DNA from: Trichosporon coremiiforme
Taxonomy: Eukaryota; Basidiomycota; Tremellomycetes; Trichosporonales; Trichosporonaceae
Reading direction: 5' to 3'
Length of the DNA stretch: 64,000 bases
Assembly: GCA_039545355.1 (NCBI GenBank)
Contig: BCJJ01000006.1
Coordinates: 1,178,001 to 1,242,000, forward strand
Shown: piece after piece, positions 44,298 to 54,606 of the stretch
Layout: each line of letters begins with the position of its first letter
Numbering within the stretch: the first letter of the stretch is position 1
Notes under the pieces: generated by a model
Told to the model about the DNA's origin: nothing
Seen by the model: the letters and a program-made list of their open reading frames with translations, nothing else
Database searches by the model: none
Made by a program: the position numbers and the translations under genes

Positions 44298-45884
44298 CTA
44301 CTCGTCCTCGTTCATGCTCTCGCCACTATCCTCGTCGCCTCCGAGGCCGCCAAGGCCCCCGAAGCCCCCGAAGTCCCCGAAGCCCCCGAAGCCCCCGAAA
44401 CCGGGCGGAAAACCCATCGGGAACCCCTGGATCGGCCCCGGGCCATCCTCTTCACCGTCCGAGTCTGAGTCCGAGTCCGAGTCCGAATCTGGGACCTGAG
44501 CGGCCTGGAAGGCGAACTCGGGCGGCGCATTCGCAATGATGTCGTACCAGATGTCAAAGGGCAAGACACCGGGCGAAGGGGGCATGCCCGCGTGTTCGAA
44601 GGGGTGTTGCAGGAACTGCATGTCAGCGCACATCCCAACGATGCAACTTACACAGCCGCGCTCGCGCTCAGCAGCCTCACCCTGAGCCACCCCGCTCTCG
44701 TTGTCTCCGCAGTGGGTCACGCGCCCGCGCGCACACGGGTCCCGCCACACGTCGCTCCAGTGCGGCATCTGTACGTCGAGAGCCAAGGGGCCAGGGGCTC
44801 CGCGAGCTCGCGCAGGTCGTCCGCACTTTTCATGGGCCGCCTTGCCCGCTTGGGGCTGTTGCAGCCGCACATCGGCTCTTCGCTGCGGTTCACAGGACAC
44901 AGTCTGTCGGGGATGCGACCGTTGTGTTCGTCTGCAGTGGAAGGGGTAACGATGCGCAGTCTTCCTCCCTCCTGCGAGGGCCAGGATAGGGGTCCATGGA
45001 GCCGGGATGGAAGGGGTCGTCTTCGTCCTCGTCCTCGTCCGAGAAGAACATGAACCCGTGCAGCGTCACGTCGCGCGTCTTCAGGGCGCGCATGAGCGCA
45101 TGGATACCCTGCGGCCGGCACAGGAGCGCAGACACCATTGCGAACCGCCGCTCCCGGAGCGCAGACACTGAGCGCAGGGCGGACATCAAGCCCGGGACGC
45201 CGCTCGAAAAGCGCCAGCGTAGTTCGCAGCGTGGCCTTTTGCTCGGCCGAGAGCTGGCCAGTCTGCGCCGCGCGGGGCGCCCGGCGCGCCATCATTTCCA
45301 AGTTGCTGCTCGGTTCCGCGCCGCGCATCGCCGCAAGTGCGGCCAGGGACACGACCCGACCTCCTCCAAGAGTCGGGGAGAGGGGTACTCGACGCACACT
45401 AGGGTGGGTCGACAGCCCCGCACCAGCTTGTGAACGGGGTGTGCGGTATCGGTGGCCAGTTGAAAGAAAGAGGTGGACGAGAGGTGCACACTGTCTAGCT
45501 TGGGAAGCAGAGAAGACCCCGGGGCGTCTCCGACGACATCGCGCAGACGCTCTATGCAATTCTGTACATCGACACCCGATACCGCGCCGACCGCCAAGTA
45601 CTGCACGTTGCGCAGGAGACGCATTTTGCGCCCCGATTCGGATTTCTAGCCCTCCAAAGTGCGAGGGAGGGAACGTCGATCTGTAGCGAAGAGTACAGCG
45701 CCAGTCCCGCGACGTCGTACCCAAGCGAGCCGGTCCGGAGGATCGACACAAGCGTCCCAAGAGCCTTGGACTCGACCAGCTGTTCGTACACCACAGTCAG
45801 GAGCTCGGAGGGAATCGTGCGCCCGCTCGAGATCGACTTTGTCTTCCTCTGTGCCGGCGTGTCGATCGCCGATTGTTGTGTCAT
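44298..45884 (-). pseudogene. F-box-like orphan family, copy B
   Basis: Starts MTQQSAIDTPAQRK, then SISSGRTIPSELLTVVYEQL and ILRTGSLGYDVAGLALYSSL, an F-box-like N-terminus. Near 45650 the frame shifts to RLLRNVQYLAVGAVSGVD, with LLPKLDSVHLSST and CRPTLVCVEYPSPRLLEE. Further shifts lead to MVSALLCRPQGIHALMRALK and VTLHGFMFFSDEDEDEDD, then EEPMCGCNSPKRARR, then LDVQMPHWSDVWRD. A normal-looking intron (GTAAGT...CTGACATGCAG) precedes FLQHPFEHAGM and FDIWYDIIANAPPEF. The end is a Ser-Asp run and Gly-Phe repeats. At least three frame changes without usable splice sites argue for a pseudogene. Confidence 0.6.
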
Positions 45885-46289
45885 GTTGCTCTAGTTCTGT
45901 TTGCTCAGTATCCGTGGGAGTTGCAGTGTTACTCGCTGTGAGGGGGGGTGAGTGTGAAAAAACGACGCTCCTTTTGTTGTCCTCCAGCAGACGCGAGGTC
46001 AGTGCGCATGCCAACATGACAAGAGCGGCTCGTGCAGGCGACCGAGTCTCTAACGCGTCGAGTGCGAGGTGATGTTCCTGGTGCCCCGCGTCGCAGCCGC
46101 TTTATATCTCTCCTCGCTGATGGCATGTTGCCTCAAGCTTGGCACTTGCTCTGTTACCTCACTATACGTCTGCATCTATGTTCTACAAACTGGCTACACT
46201 GTCCCCAAGTCTTCTTCTGCCCTTCGTCTCCTCCCCCCTGAGTTCGCACTCGTTTAGCTCCCAGCGCTCGCCTCGCTCGTGCTACTCGC
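45885..46289. other. intergenic region between copy B and SFH1
   Basis: This probably contains the promoter of copy B and the 3' UTR of SFH1. No gene seen. Confidence 0.6.
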
Positions 46290-48143
46290 TTATCTCCTCC
46301 TCTTACTCGTGTGCAGCGTGCGCATGATACGCCTCGCCTCGCGACTCCGCTCCTGCTCTCGCTTGACCATGTCATCGTGGCTGATCTCGTACAGGAGGGG
46401 TGAGAATTCATCCCTCTCCCACCAGTCGCGCCACACGCCGACGAGACCCTTGGCGCCCGTACGCGAGTTGGTCTTTGGCTGTCCGCCTGTACGTTCCCAC
46501 TTGGCCTGCTCGCCGGGATGCGTCTGCGCAAACAGGTCCATCTCGAGCGCATCGCGCTTGTGCTTGATCAGCTCCTCGTGAATCGCGTGCGCGACTAAGG
46601 GCACGGCCTCGCCCGTGAGCCCGAGCTCGGCGCAGTAGTGCCGCGCGAACTCTGATGGCGGAAGGGGAGAGGACAGGTCCCATTCGATCCGGTCGCGCAG
46701 CACATGCTGGAAGATCTGCACGTCGAGGTTCACGATGATGCGGCAGTCGGGCTCGGGGTACTCCTCCTCGGCGGGCGCCTCGTCGTCCGAGAACACGACG
46801 TCGTCGGGCGTCACGTCGCGCGTTGCGAGGTCGATGCCGACCGCGTTCTGGTGCTCCTCGACCTGCGACATGATGAGCTCGGCTATCGTCGCGGCGTTAT
46901 TTTCGTGGATCCCGACGTCGTGGCAGAAAATGGTCGCAAACTCGAGCGGCTTGACGAACGGCTCCGACGCATTCCACAGGAACCGATCCTTAATCTTGAG
47001 TCCCTTGCCTTCCCCATTAGGATCGGGAATGTCGTAGTCGATGCTGATCGGGACGAGCGCCTCGGCGCGGCCAGCCTCTGCCTGCAGCTTCTCCTCGGAT
47101 CTGTCGTCAGCTCAATACGATGCACCAGGAGCAGCACTCACTGCACCTCCATCCGCGACCGCGGCGCAAGCGAGCTCATGACACGCTCAGCGGGTACGCG
47201 GTCTCCTATCCACGTCCAGGTCTTTGCCTGCTCCTCGCGCTTCTTGCGCTTGATGACCTTTTGCTGCTGGACGAGGTCGTCCTTTTTCCTCTTGCGCTCG
47301 CCATACGTGTCATCGTCCGGGTCAGACGCGGCCTCCTCGATCTCCTCCTCGCTCTCTTCCTCCTCTTCATCTGAACTCTCCTTCTCGGCGTAGTTCACCC
47401 TTCCGGCGCGACGGCCGCTCAGCGTCGTTGTCGTCGTGCGGCTTATCCGGGGAGCAGGGCTGTCCGTCCTTGGCGTGTTCGCGCCGGAACTCCGCGTAGC
47501 CTCATCCAGGTCGTACTGCTCGCTCCACTGCTCGCGCTCCTTCGGGCCGCCCTCCGCATTCTCGGGCTGCATCAGCGATGTGACTCCCGTCCGCAGACGC
47601 GAGGGATACGTCGTGAACAGGCCCTGCGTCGCGGGAGGAGTCTGCAGCGTCGGGTCCAGCGTGCGCTGCCCCGGCGGAGGAAGGAAGAAGCCGAGCGGCC
47701 CGTCGGGATACTGCAAAGGCAGCTGGTAGACTTGCGGCCGCTGCGGTTGTTGCGGGTGCTGCGGGTGCTGCGGGTGGCCCTGCGGCGGGTAGCCTGGTCG
47801 CGGGGCGTGCGACGGAGGCCGCGTTGGGGTCGCATACTGGTATGGCATGGGCTCTGTATGTTAGCTACGATCGCGAGCAGCGGGCTGGACATTTGAGCAA
47901 CCGAAGACAAATGGCCGGCGAAGCGAAGGACGGCCGAAGAAAGGAGTCCAGGGATGGACGGCCGGATCCATAAGTGTAGGATGGCCGATCGATGGGCGGA
48001 TCTCTCTGATGGACATCCAAGGAAGGACGAGGGAAGGAGGGGTACGCACGCTTGTACTGCTGCTGCTGCTGCATGATGGGAACGGCGGGGACGGGTGTGT
48101 GTGAGTTGCCCCTGCTCCGTGTCTGGCGCTGGGGGTACGCCAT
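46290..48143 (-). CDS. SFH1: SNF5-domain chromatin remodelling subunit (RSC, Sfh1-like)
   Basis: Three exons: 48143-48050, 47853-47142 and 47100-46290, giving 538 residues. Core subunit of a SWI/SNF-class remodeller. The N-terminus is Gln/Pro-rich (QQQQQYKQPMPYQYATP across intron 1). A basic/acidic linker follows. The SNF5 domain has both repeats: VPISIDYDIPDP...RFLWNASEPFVKPLEFATIF, and DCRIIVNLDVQIFQHVLRDRIEWDL with SSPLPPSEFARHYCAELGL. The end is a charged helix. The moderate size and domain at the C-terminus fit Sfh1 (RSC) better than the larger Snf5, but the two cannot be fully separated by eye. Confidence 0.87.
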
Positions 48144-48482
48144 GGCGAGAGTTGTGTGGCGGTGGATCGGAGGATCTGGATGGATGGATGGATGCGGGGT
48201 CGCCCTGGAGATTGTTGTTGATGCTTGCGCGCTGCTGAATCCTGGACGTGTCGAGAACGAGTTGTGGTGACCGCCCCGCCGCCGCCATTGTCGCGTCGTT
48301 AAAGGGTGGGTCGGATAAGGCGTACCGACATGAGCTAAGGTGAGCGGTTGTGGCCGGTCGACTCAGCCGGCCTCGGCCCCGGTCTAGGTCGGTCGGCAAT
48401 GGCCAGGTGCGGTCCACCTCCAACGATCGCTGATTCCTCTGTCTTCCCTCTTCATTTTCCCTCGACACACCAAGCAGCAGCC
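48144..48482. other. divergent promoter, SFH1 / riboflavin synthase
   Basis: The 339 bp between the two start codons contain a short ATGG run near 48178-48192. No gene seen. Confidence 0.6.
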
Positions 48483-49193
48483 ATGTTCACCGGTCTCGTA
48501 AGCTTGCACCCTTGCTGAGAACTGACTCTCAAGGTTGAGCACGTTGCAACCGTATCGCACGTCGAGCCCTCGACCTCATCCACCGAGCACATCTTCACGA
48601 TCAGCGATGCCGCCCCGATTCTCGACGACTGCCACATCGGCGACAGTATCTGCTGCAACGGAGCATGCCTGACTGTCCTGACCTTCGACAAGGACAGCTT
48701 CAAGGTTGGACTTGCGCCCGAGACTTTGTCGCGCACGAATCTCGGCGACTTCAAGCCCGGAGACAAGATCAACGTCGAGCGGGCCATGGCCGCCCACTCC
48801 CGTTTCGGCGGACACATGGTGCAGGGCCACGTCGACGGTGTCGCCACCATCAACAAGGTTGAGCCTGACGGAGCCTCGCTCCGGTACACGTTCGCCCTCG
48901 ACGAGAAGGACGCAGCCATGATGCCGTACCTTGTCGAGAAGGGATTCGTGACCGTTGACGGAGCGAGCCTGACCCTCACTTTCGTGGACGACAAGAAGCT
49001 CGAGTTCGGCATCATGCTGATCGCGCACTCGCAGGAGAAGCTTACGCTGTCGAGCAAGAAGGCGGGAGACAGGGTCAACATCGAGGTCGACTGCGCGGGC
49101 AAGTACATCCTCGGACACGAGAGCCGGATCGCCGACCTGATTCAGCGCGTCGTGGACCGCAGGCTCGAGGAACTTGGCGTCCTCAACAAGTAG
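48483..49193 (+). CDS. RIB5: riboflavin synthase
   Basis: Two exons: 48483-48497 and 48534-49193, giving 224 residues. It dismutates two 6,7-dimethyl-8-ribityllumazine molecules to riboflavin, the last step of the pathway, in the cytosol. The universal start MFTGLVEH is rebuilt exactly by removing a 36-nt intron after the fifth codon. The two homologous barrels are clear: GDSICCNGACLTV and GGHMVQGHVDG in the first, GFVTVDGASLTL and LGHESRIADLI in the second. The length matches the family (about 200-240). Riboflavin kinase lies about 12 kb to the right. Confidence 0.97.
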
Positions 49194-49306
49194 ACGTGTA
49201 AACAAATTGTACATTCCATTGCATGGGTCTGATGATACGGTCATGGGTGCATACGAAGTGTGGGTCCGAAGGGCACGGACGATATTCGAGATATCGATGG
49301 TATGGC

Positions 49307-51655
49307 TCAAGCAGCCGGGGCATACGGCGCAAACGCTTTCTTAAACTTTTGCGCGTCGTCCTTGTCGTCGCCCTCGGACTGCACGCAGTCCTTCCAGTTG
49401 ACGCGGTGGTGCAACCCAAGAATGCCCGCAAGCACCATGCTGGTTGTCAGCTTCGCTCGAACTTTCGCTCAGCGATCTGTATGTAGACTCACCGGCCAAA
49501 CTGCAGGTCAAAGTTGCCCTTGAGCAGATGCACCATCTTGGTGCCATCGGGGCACTCTACCTTGAAGTAGTTCCCTGCTGGGCCGACGCGCGCGAGTGCG
49601 CGTTCCGGCTCGTCCTCCCAGGCCAATCCAGACGCCTCGCCAGCCTTACGGAACGCCTCGGCGACGCCTGGCCCCAGCTCCTTCGGAACAGGAATGACCT
49701 GGACGTGGGCGTGTCCGCCTCTTCCCGCAAGCCGGCCGACCTCGAACGCGACGGGGACGGCTCCGTAGGCCGCGTAGCAGTCGCGCAGGGCTGATTTGTA
49801 CGCTTCGACCTCGGAGACGATCTCGAGCGCGTCCGCGGCGGGGATAGACAGGAGAGTCGGGTGGTGCGCGATGGGGATGATCTGGGGTCAGCTACGGGAC
49901 AGAAAGATGTAGCAGAGGGCTACTTACGAGGACGTGTCCGCCTCCTGGGACCAACGGCGCCGCACCGTGCGTCGGAATCAGCTGCCCCTTCGGCAACGTG
50001 ACATACGTCTCCTTCCCGATACCGACGATAAGGTGCTTCGTGACCTTGGGGTTGGAGAGGCAGAACCAGCCTGAAGTCAGTTCAAGCTCCACAGCCTCCG
50101 AACTCTGTCTCGTCTTCTACTCACACTCTGCCGGACCCAGCTCCTTGCGCTTTCCCCTCTGCTGCTCCCTCTCGCGCACGACAGCGCAGTCCTTGACATA
50201 GTGCTCCTCCTTGGCCCCGCACGCCTTGCACACGTATCCAGCGGGCGGAGGTCGTCCGCGCCCCTTCTGGGGACAGTCACGGATATGATGCTCGGTGCTC
50301 TGGCAGATCTTACACACATACCCCTCGCGCGGCTTGGAGGGGTCGTGCTCCTTATCCTTGTCGGCGCGGTCGGGACAGTCCTGGATCCAGTGTCCGGGAA
50401 TGTGGCAGATCTTGCACACGTAGCTGTCGGGCGGCGGGCCGCGCTCCTTCTTCTCTTCCGGCTTGGTGCGCTTCGCGTCTCCCTCGGCCTCGTCGCCCGC
50501 GCGCTTCTTAGTCGACGGGCCACTGGGCATGGTCAGAGGATTCGGGGTCGCGTTTACTGGCCGCACCGGAGGCGCGGTCGTCGCGGTCTGCGCCGGCAGA
50601 CTCGTCGCGTAGAACCACTGTCGTCAGCTTTTGTCAAAACCTTATAGCTCACCCGAGCAGGCTTGCCTCCGTCGGCGATCGCGCCAAGGGGACCAAGCTT
50701 GATCGCTCTCGTCCACCTCTCGTCCTTTCCGCTAGGTCCCGGCCAGCCAAACGGCTCGCGCTCCCAGAAGCCCGGACCCTCGGACCAAATCAGATACCGC
50801 GGGCGAGCAGCCTTCACTACGTCCGTCAGCGGCGGCGCGGAGTTGGCGAGCTGCACGCCGCTGGTCGAGAAGGACGGCGAGAGGAGGGATAGTGACGGCG
50901 GCGGGCTCGTTGTCAGAAGCACGTCCACGCCCTGGAAGGCTGACGGGAGGGCTGACGCCGCATCCTTCGCGGCCGAGAGCGAGCCGTCTGAGGCTGGCGA
51001 CAGGACAGAGTGGGACAGTACGCTCTGGATGCCCGCCTTTGTCATCATAGGTGATGTTTGGGACTGTCATCAGCTTCCATGAGGCACAAATAGCTTACGT
51101 TATCGTCAGACGCGAAGGTAGCCTCGTCATACGCCCCACCGACCGCGGCAATCTTCAGCCCCTGCGCCGTAGTCAGGATGTTCGACTTGCCTGTGTGACA
51201 GTTAGGAACCAGAAACATGCACTACTGTAGACGCACCGATGAAGACGAGGTTCGGCGCAACCTCTGGTCCACTAGCCAGCGATTCCTGTACACTCGCCGG
51301 GAGCGCATTCTTCCCAACCGTGAAGTACGTCGAGACCGGCACTGATGTCAATAGAACGGTTGGAGAGATCCAACTCACGGCTGATACCGCTCAGCTCTGA
51401 CCCGTCGCTGCCCGCCTTGAACAAGTCGCCGACAATAATGCAGGCGTCAAAAGGGCCATGCTTCGCGTTGATCGCCTCGACCTTCTGCTGCAGTGTCGTG
51501 AGCTGGGACAATGGCGAACCGATTGCCAGTCTGTGTCGAATCGTGCGGGTCGCGAACGGGTTGCGGAGGAAAGGGAGCACGGCGTCAGCAGCTGTGTACA
51601 GAGGATCATCAGCTACTCACATCTTGAGTGGCTCTGGCTGTGCGACAGAGACCAT
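49307..51655 (-). CDS. DRN1: CWF19L1/Drn1-like lariat-debranching associated protein
   Basis: Multi-exon gene starting at 51655 (MVSVAQPEPLKI, Ile codon split AT/A) and ending TGA at 49309-49307. It has a metallophosphatase-like N-terminal part (KHGPFDACIIVGDLFKAG, GVDVLLTTSPPPS, RPRYLIWSEG). Three CCHC-type zinc knuckles follow (CKICHIPGHWIQDC, CKICQSTEHHIRDC, CKACGAKEEHYVKDC). Then come CwfJ domain 1 with the HIT-like core ECWFCLSNPKVTKHLIVGIG and GGHAHVQVIPVP, and CwfJ domain 2 (FKVECPDGTKMVHLLKGNFDLQFGR). Drn1 works with the debranching enzyme Dbr1 in intron lariat turnover. Most junctions are clean (for example a 37-nt intron joining SGIS to LPVSTYFTVG). I count about eight exons. Confidence 0.9.
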
Positions 51656-51897
51656 TCTGGCGAGGGTGATGGTTGATGCGGTTCCAGAGTCTGGATCGAG
51701 ATTTGAATAATGAAGTCACTCGAAACCAAACACGGACGTCAACCCAAGTCCGCTTACGCATGGACTGTTTTCGCATCTCGTGTGACTGCAGCATGTTGTA
51801 GCATCGAAAGTCAAACTGCTTGCATGTATCCTTTTACGTAGTACATAGCTCCTCTTCCCGCTTGCATGTATCAAGCTGTCAAGTCCGGATTGAGGGA

Positions 51898-52968
51898 CTA
51901 TCGGCGGGGGCTGGCGCTGCGCGGCGAGCGAGAGCGCGTGCGTGATCGCGAGCGGCTCCTCATGCTCGCACTGCGGTCGCGGCGGGGGGTGAGACCCCTA
52001 GAGTACGATCGACGCGGGCTGAAGCTACGGCTACGGCTGCGCGAGTAGCTCCTACTCCTGCTCCTCCTCGGCGACAGGCTCCTCGAATAGCTCCGGCGAG
52101 GCGAGCGGCTCCGGCTGCGCGCTCCGCGGACGTAGTCCGGGCTCCGACGCGGAGGCGGGCGGCGGTACGAGGTCGAGCGCGAGCGCGAGCGAGGTCGGTA
52201 CAGGTCGCCACCACGTCCACGGAAATCGCGCCCTCCTCCACGTCCACCGCTGAAGCTGTCCCCTCCTCGGCCACCGAAGTTGTTGCGCGCACCGGGGCCA
52301 TACGCAGGCGGAGGGCGGCGATCAAAACCACTTCCTCGCCTTGGCGAAGGCGAGCGGCCGTACGGCGAGGGCGACCGCCGGCGGTGGGGGGGAGGAGAGC
52401 GACGCCAGCCTCCACCACGGCGCGGAGAGGGCGACCTCGAGCGGAAAGAGCCTCGGCGCAGAGGGGGCGGAGAGCGCCTCCCGACTGGCGACGGTTGGCG
52501 AGGAGGTGGGAGGGGGTCCGCGGAGACCTGCAACGTCAGCCATGGGGGGCCAGTGGTTGACTGTGTACGCACCTGAACCTTCAGCACTGATCCGTCCAGA
52601 ATTCCCCCATCCATGCAGCGGACGGCTTCCTCAGCCTGATTAGGGAGGTCGAACTCGACCGCCGCCTTGCCTCGGTTTAAGCCAGCTGGGAGGGTCAGTC
52701 GCAGCACGGGAGATGTCAACTGGGGACGAGTCTACTCACAAACCTTGAACACGGGCAGGTCGAGCCCAGTGACTCTGCCGTAGAAGCCGAAAATCTCTCG
52801 CAGATGTCCGGGATGGACGTTCTTAGTTAAGCCGTCAATGACGACGACGCGCGAGCCGGACACGCTACCTCCAGCGGAGGGAGCTCGGGGCGACATGGTG
52901 ACATCGCCGTTGCGGCGCGGGCTGGGCGTCAACGCTTTCGGCGATCTTGAGCGACCGCGTTCGGACAT
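51898..52968 (-). CDS. RNPS1-like SR-rich RNA-binding protein
   Basis: Three exons: 52968-52740, 52685-52573 and 52527-51898, giving 323 residues. After a short Ser/Pro-Arg start, one RRM spans about residues 40-115. It contains RVVVIDGLTKNVHPGHLREI and GRVTGLDLPVFKVSGLNRG across intron 1, then AAVEFDLPNQAEEAVRCMDGG. The rest is RS/RG repeats ending SASPRR. The RRM resembles human RNPS1, a subunit of the ASAP/exon junction complex. Other SR proteins with one RRM cannot be excluded. It is probably nuclear, acting in splicing and mRNA quality control. Upstream in-frame ATGs exist, but the acceptor-free leader and the MSERGRSRSP start favour 52968. Confidence 0.82.
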
Positions 52969-53365
52969 GGCAGGATGGATGGGTGGTAGATGGAGACGAG
53001 GACGTTGCAACAAGTGCGTGTGACTGACTTTCAGTGATGTCTGTTGCTCGATCGGTGGAGGCATGGAGGCAAAACCGTCATGGCTTCCACACTGGAATGA
53101 GACTAAGACTAGCCCAGGCACATACCACTGGCGACTTCCGCATGCGATCCCTCTAGTCACCGTCTGTGGACACGAAACATGCTACATGAGAACAGCCGCA
53201 TACTGCCCAGGATGATGTTATACGCTCCATGTATTGGTTAGTGACTGTTTGAACGCTCAGTTCCTGCAGCCAAAGGAAAAAACGCTTCTTGTTATACTAC
53301 TGCATTGACACGCTGTATAATCCATGATCCCGCGCGCGCGCTCCTGCTCCCTACAAATCTCTAGC
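52969..53365. other. intergenic region between porin and RNPS1-like genes
   Basis: Both neighbours are on the minus strand. This is promoter and leader of the RNPS1-like gene plus 3' sequence of neither strand's partner. No gene seen. Confidence 0.55.
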
Positions 53366-54606
53366 TTACGAGTTGAAGGTGAACGAAGCACCGACCTTGT
53401 GGGCAGCGGCGCCGGCGGTGGCGTCGTTGAGCTTGGTGGTGTCGAGGGCAAGGCCGAACGAGGCCTTGACGCCGGGGCGGAGAGCCTGGGTGTAGCCGAG
53501 GACAAGAACACCAGAGTTGTTGATCTTGGCCTTGACGAAGGCGGCGTTGTCAAGGTAAGCCTTGGCACCGACCTCGAGCGAGACACCGCCGGTGGTCGAC
53601 TTGGTGTCGTAGACAGCCTTGGCACCGGCCTCAACGTCCTTCGAGACCTTGTGGTAGTACGAGGCGGCGAAGGTGGAGAGGTTGCCGAGGCCGTGGAGGG
53701 TGACGGCGTACTCGGGGGCGGAGAAGCCGAGGGCAGCGGCGTAGCGGGTGATGGCACCGGCCTGGACGTCGTACGAAGCCTCGGCACCGACAAGGAAACC
53801 GTCATGGCCGACAACGGCGTCAGCGGTGAAGGTGGGGCCCTGAAAAAGTCAGTTCGCCTATTCAAGCTTTCAGACGGAGCGCGCTAAAAAGCACTCGGCT
53901 CCTCGTTGTCTCCACTCACCTTGAAGATGTCGGCGGTGGCACGGGTGTGGAGCGAGGGCTGCTTGTAGATGGCAGTGAGGACGGCAGCCTTGGTCGACTT
54001 GGCGGGGTTGAGGGTGGTAGCGAGGTCCAGCTTCAGGCCCTTGGCGATCTGGTTCTCGAGCTCAACCTGGGTGCGGAGGAGGTTGGTGGTGGTCCAGGCC
54101 TGTTGCAAGTCAGTGGGGTTCGCGTGTCATCAGTCTCCAGGTCATCATTGGCGAGGGTCTCTGACCCCCATCGGAAACCGGAAATATAGGGCCCAGTTCC
54201 GACCTTTTTATGATCCGAGTTTGCCCTCGCCTATTGAGAGCCTGGGAACATCCATTCAATACGCACCTGGGTAACAGTGAGGCCGTTCTTGAAGTCGACG
54301 TACTTGCCCTCGATGTCACCGTTGATAACGTTGGACTTGGAGTCGCGGGTGCCGGCGACCTTGAAGGCAACGTTGGAGGGGGTGAGGGTCTTGACCTCAA
54401 GGGAGGTACCGTTGATAGGGTAGTCCTTGAGGAGCAGGTCCGACGAGGACTTGCCGAGGTCCTACGGAGAGTCAGTTCGCGTCCCGCAAGCAGCGCATCT
54501 CTGGAAGCGACCACTGCCCGGCTTGTCGTTGTCCGACTGAGCCGGAGCGGTCGATCCATCATCTGTCGGAACCTACCTTCCAGGAGGGGGGAACGGGCTG
54601 AGGCAT
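53366..54606 (-). CDS. POR1: mitochondrial outer-membrane porin (VDAC)
   Basis: Four exons: 54606-54577, 54461-54267, 54099-53920 and 53839-53366, giving 292 residues. Voltage-dependent anion channel that passes ADP, ATP and other metabolites through the outer mitochondrial membrane. The start MPQPVPPSWKDLGKSSSDLL is typical of fungal VDAC. The 19-strand barrel is evident from alternating strands, including VEAGAKAVYDTKSTTGG, YLDNAAFVKAKINNSGVL and LGYTQALRPGVKASFGLALD, and it ends KVGASFTFNS. Size (about 283 in relatives) and the final strand support a full copy. Codon use is strongly biased to C-ending codons, which suggests high expression. Confidence 0.97.

Noticed and set aside
44717..45760. 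347-codon minus-strand frame as an intact gene
   Set aside because: It covers parts of copy B, but only two short segments of it match copy A. The matching blocks jump between frames, so this single frame is not the gene.
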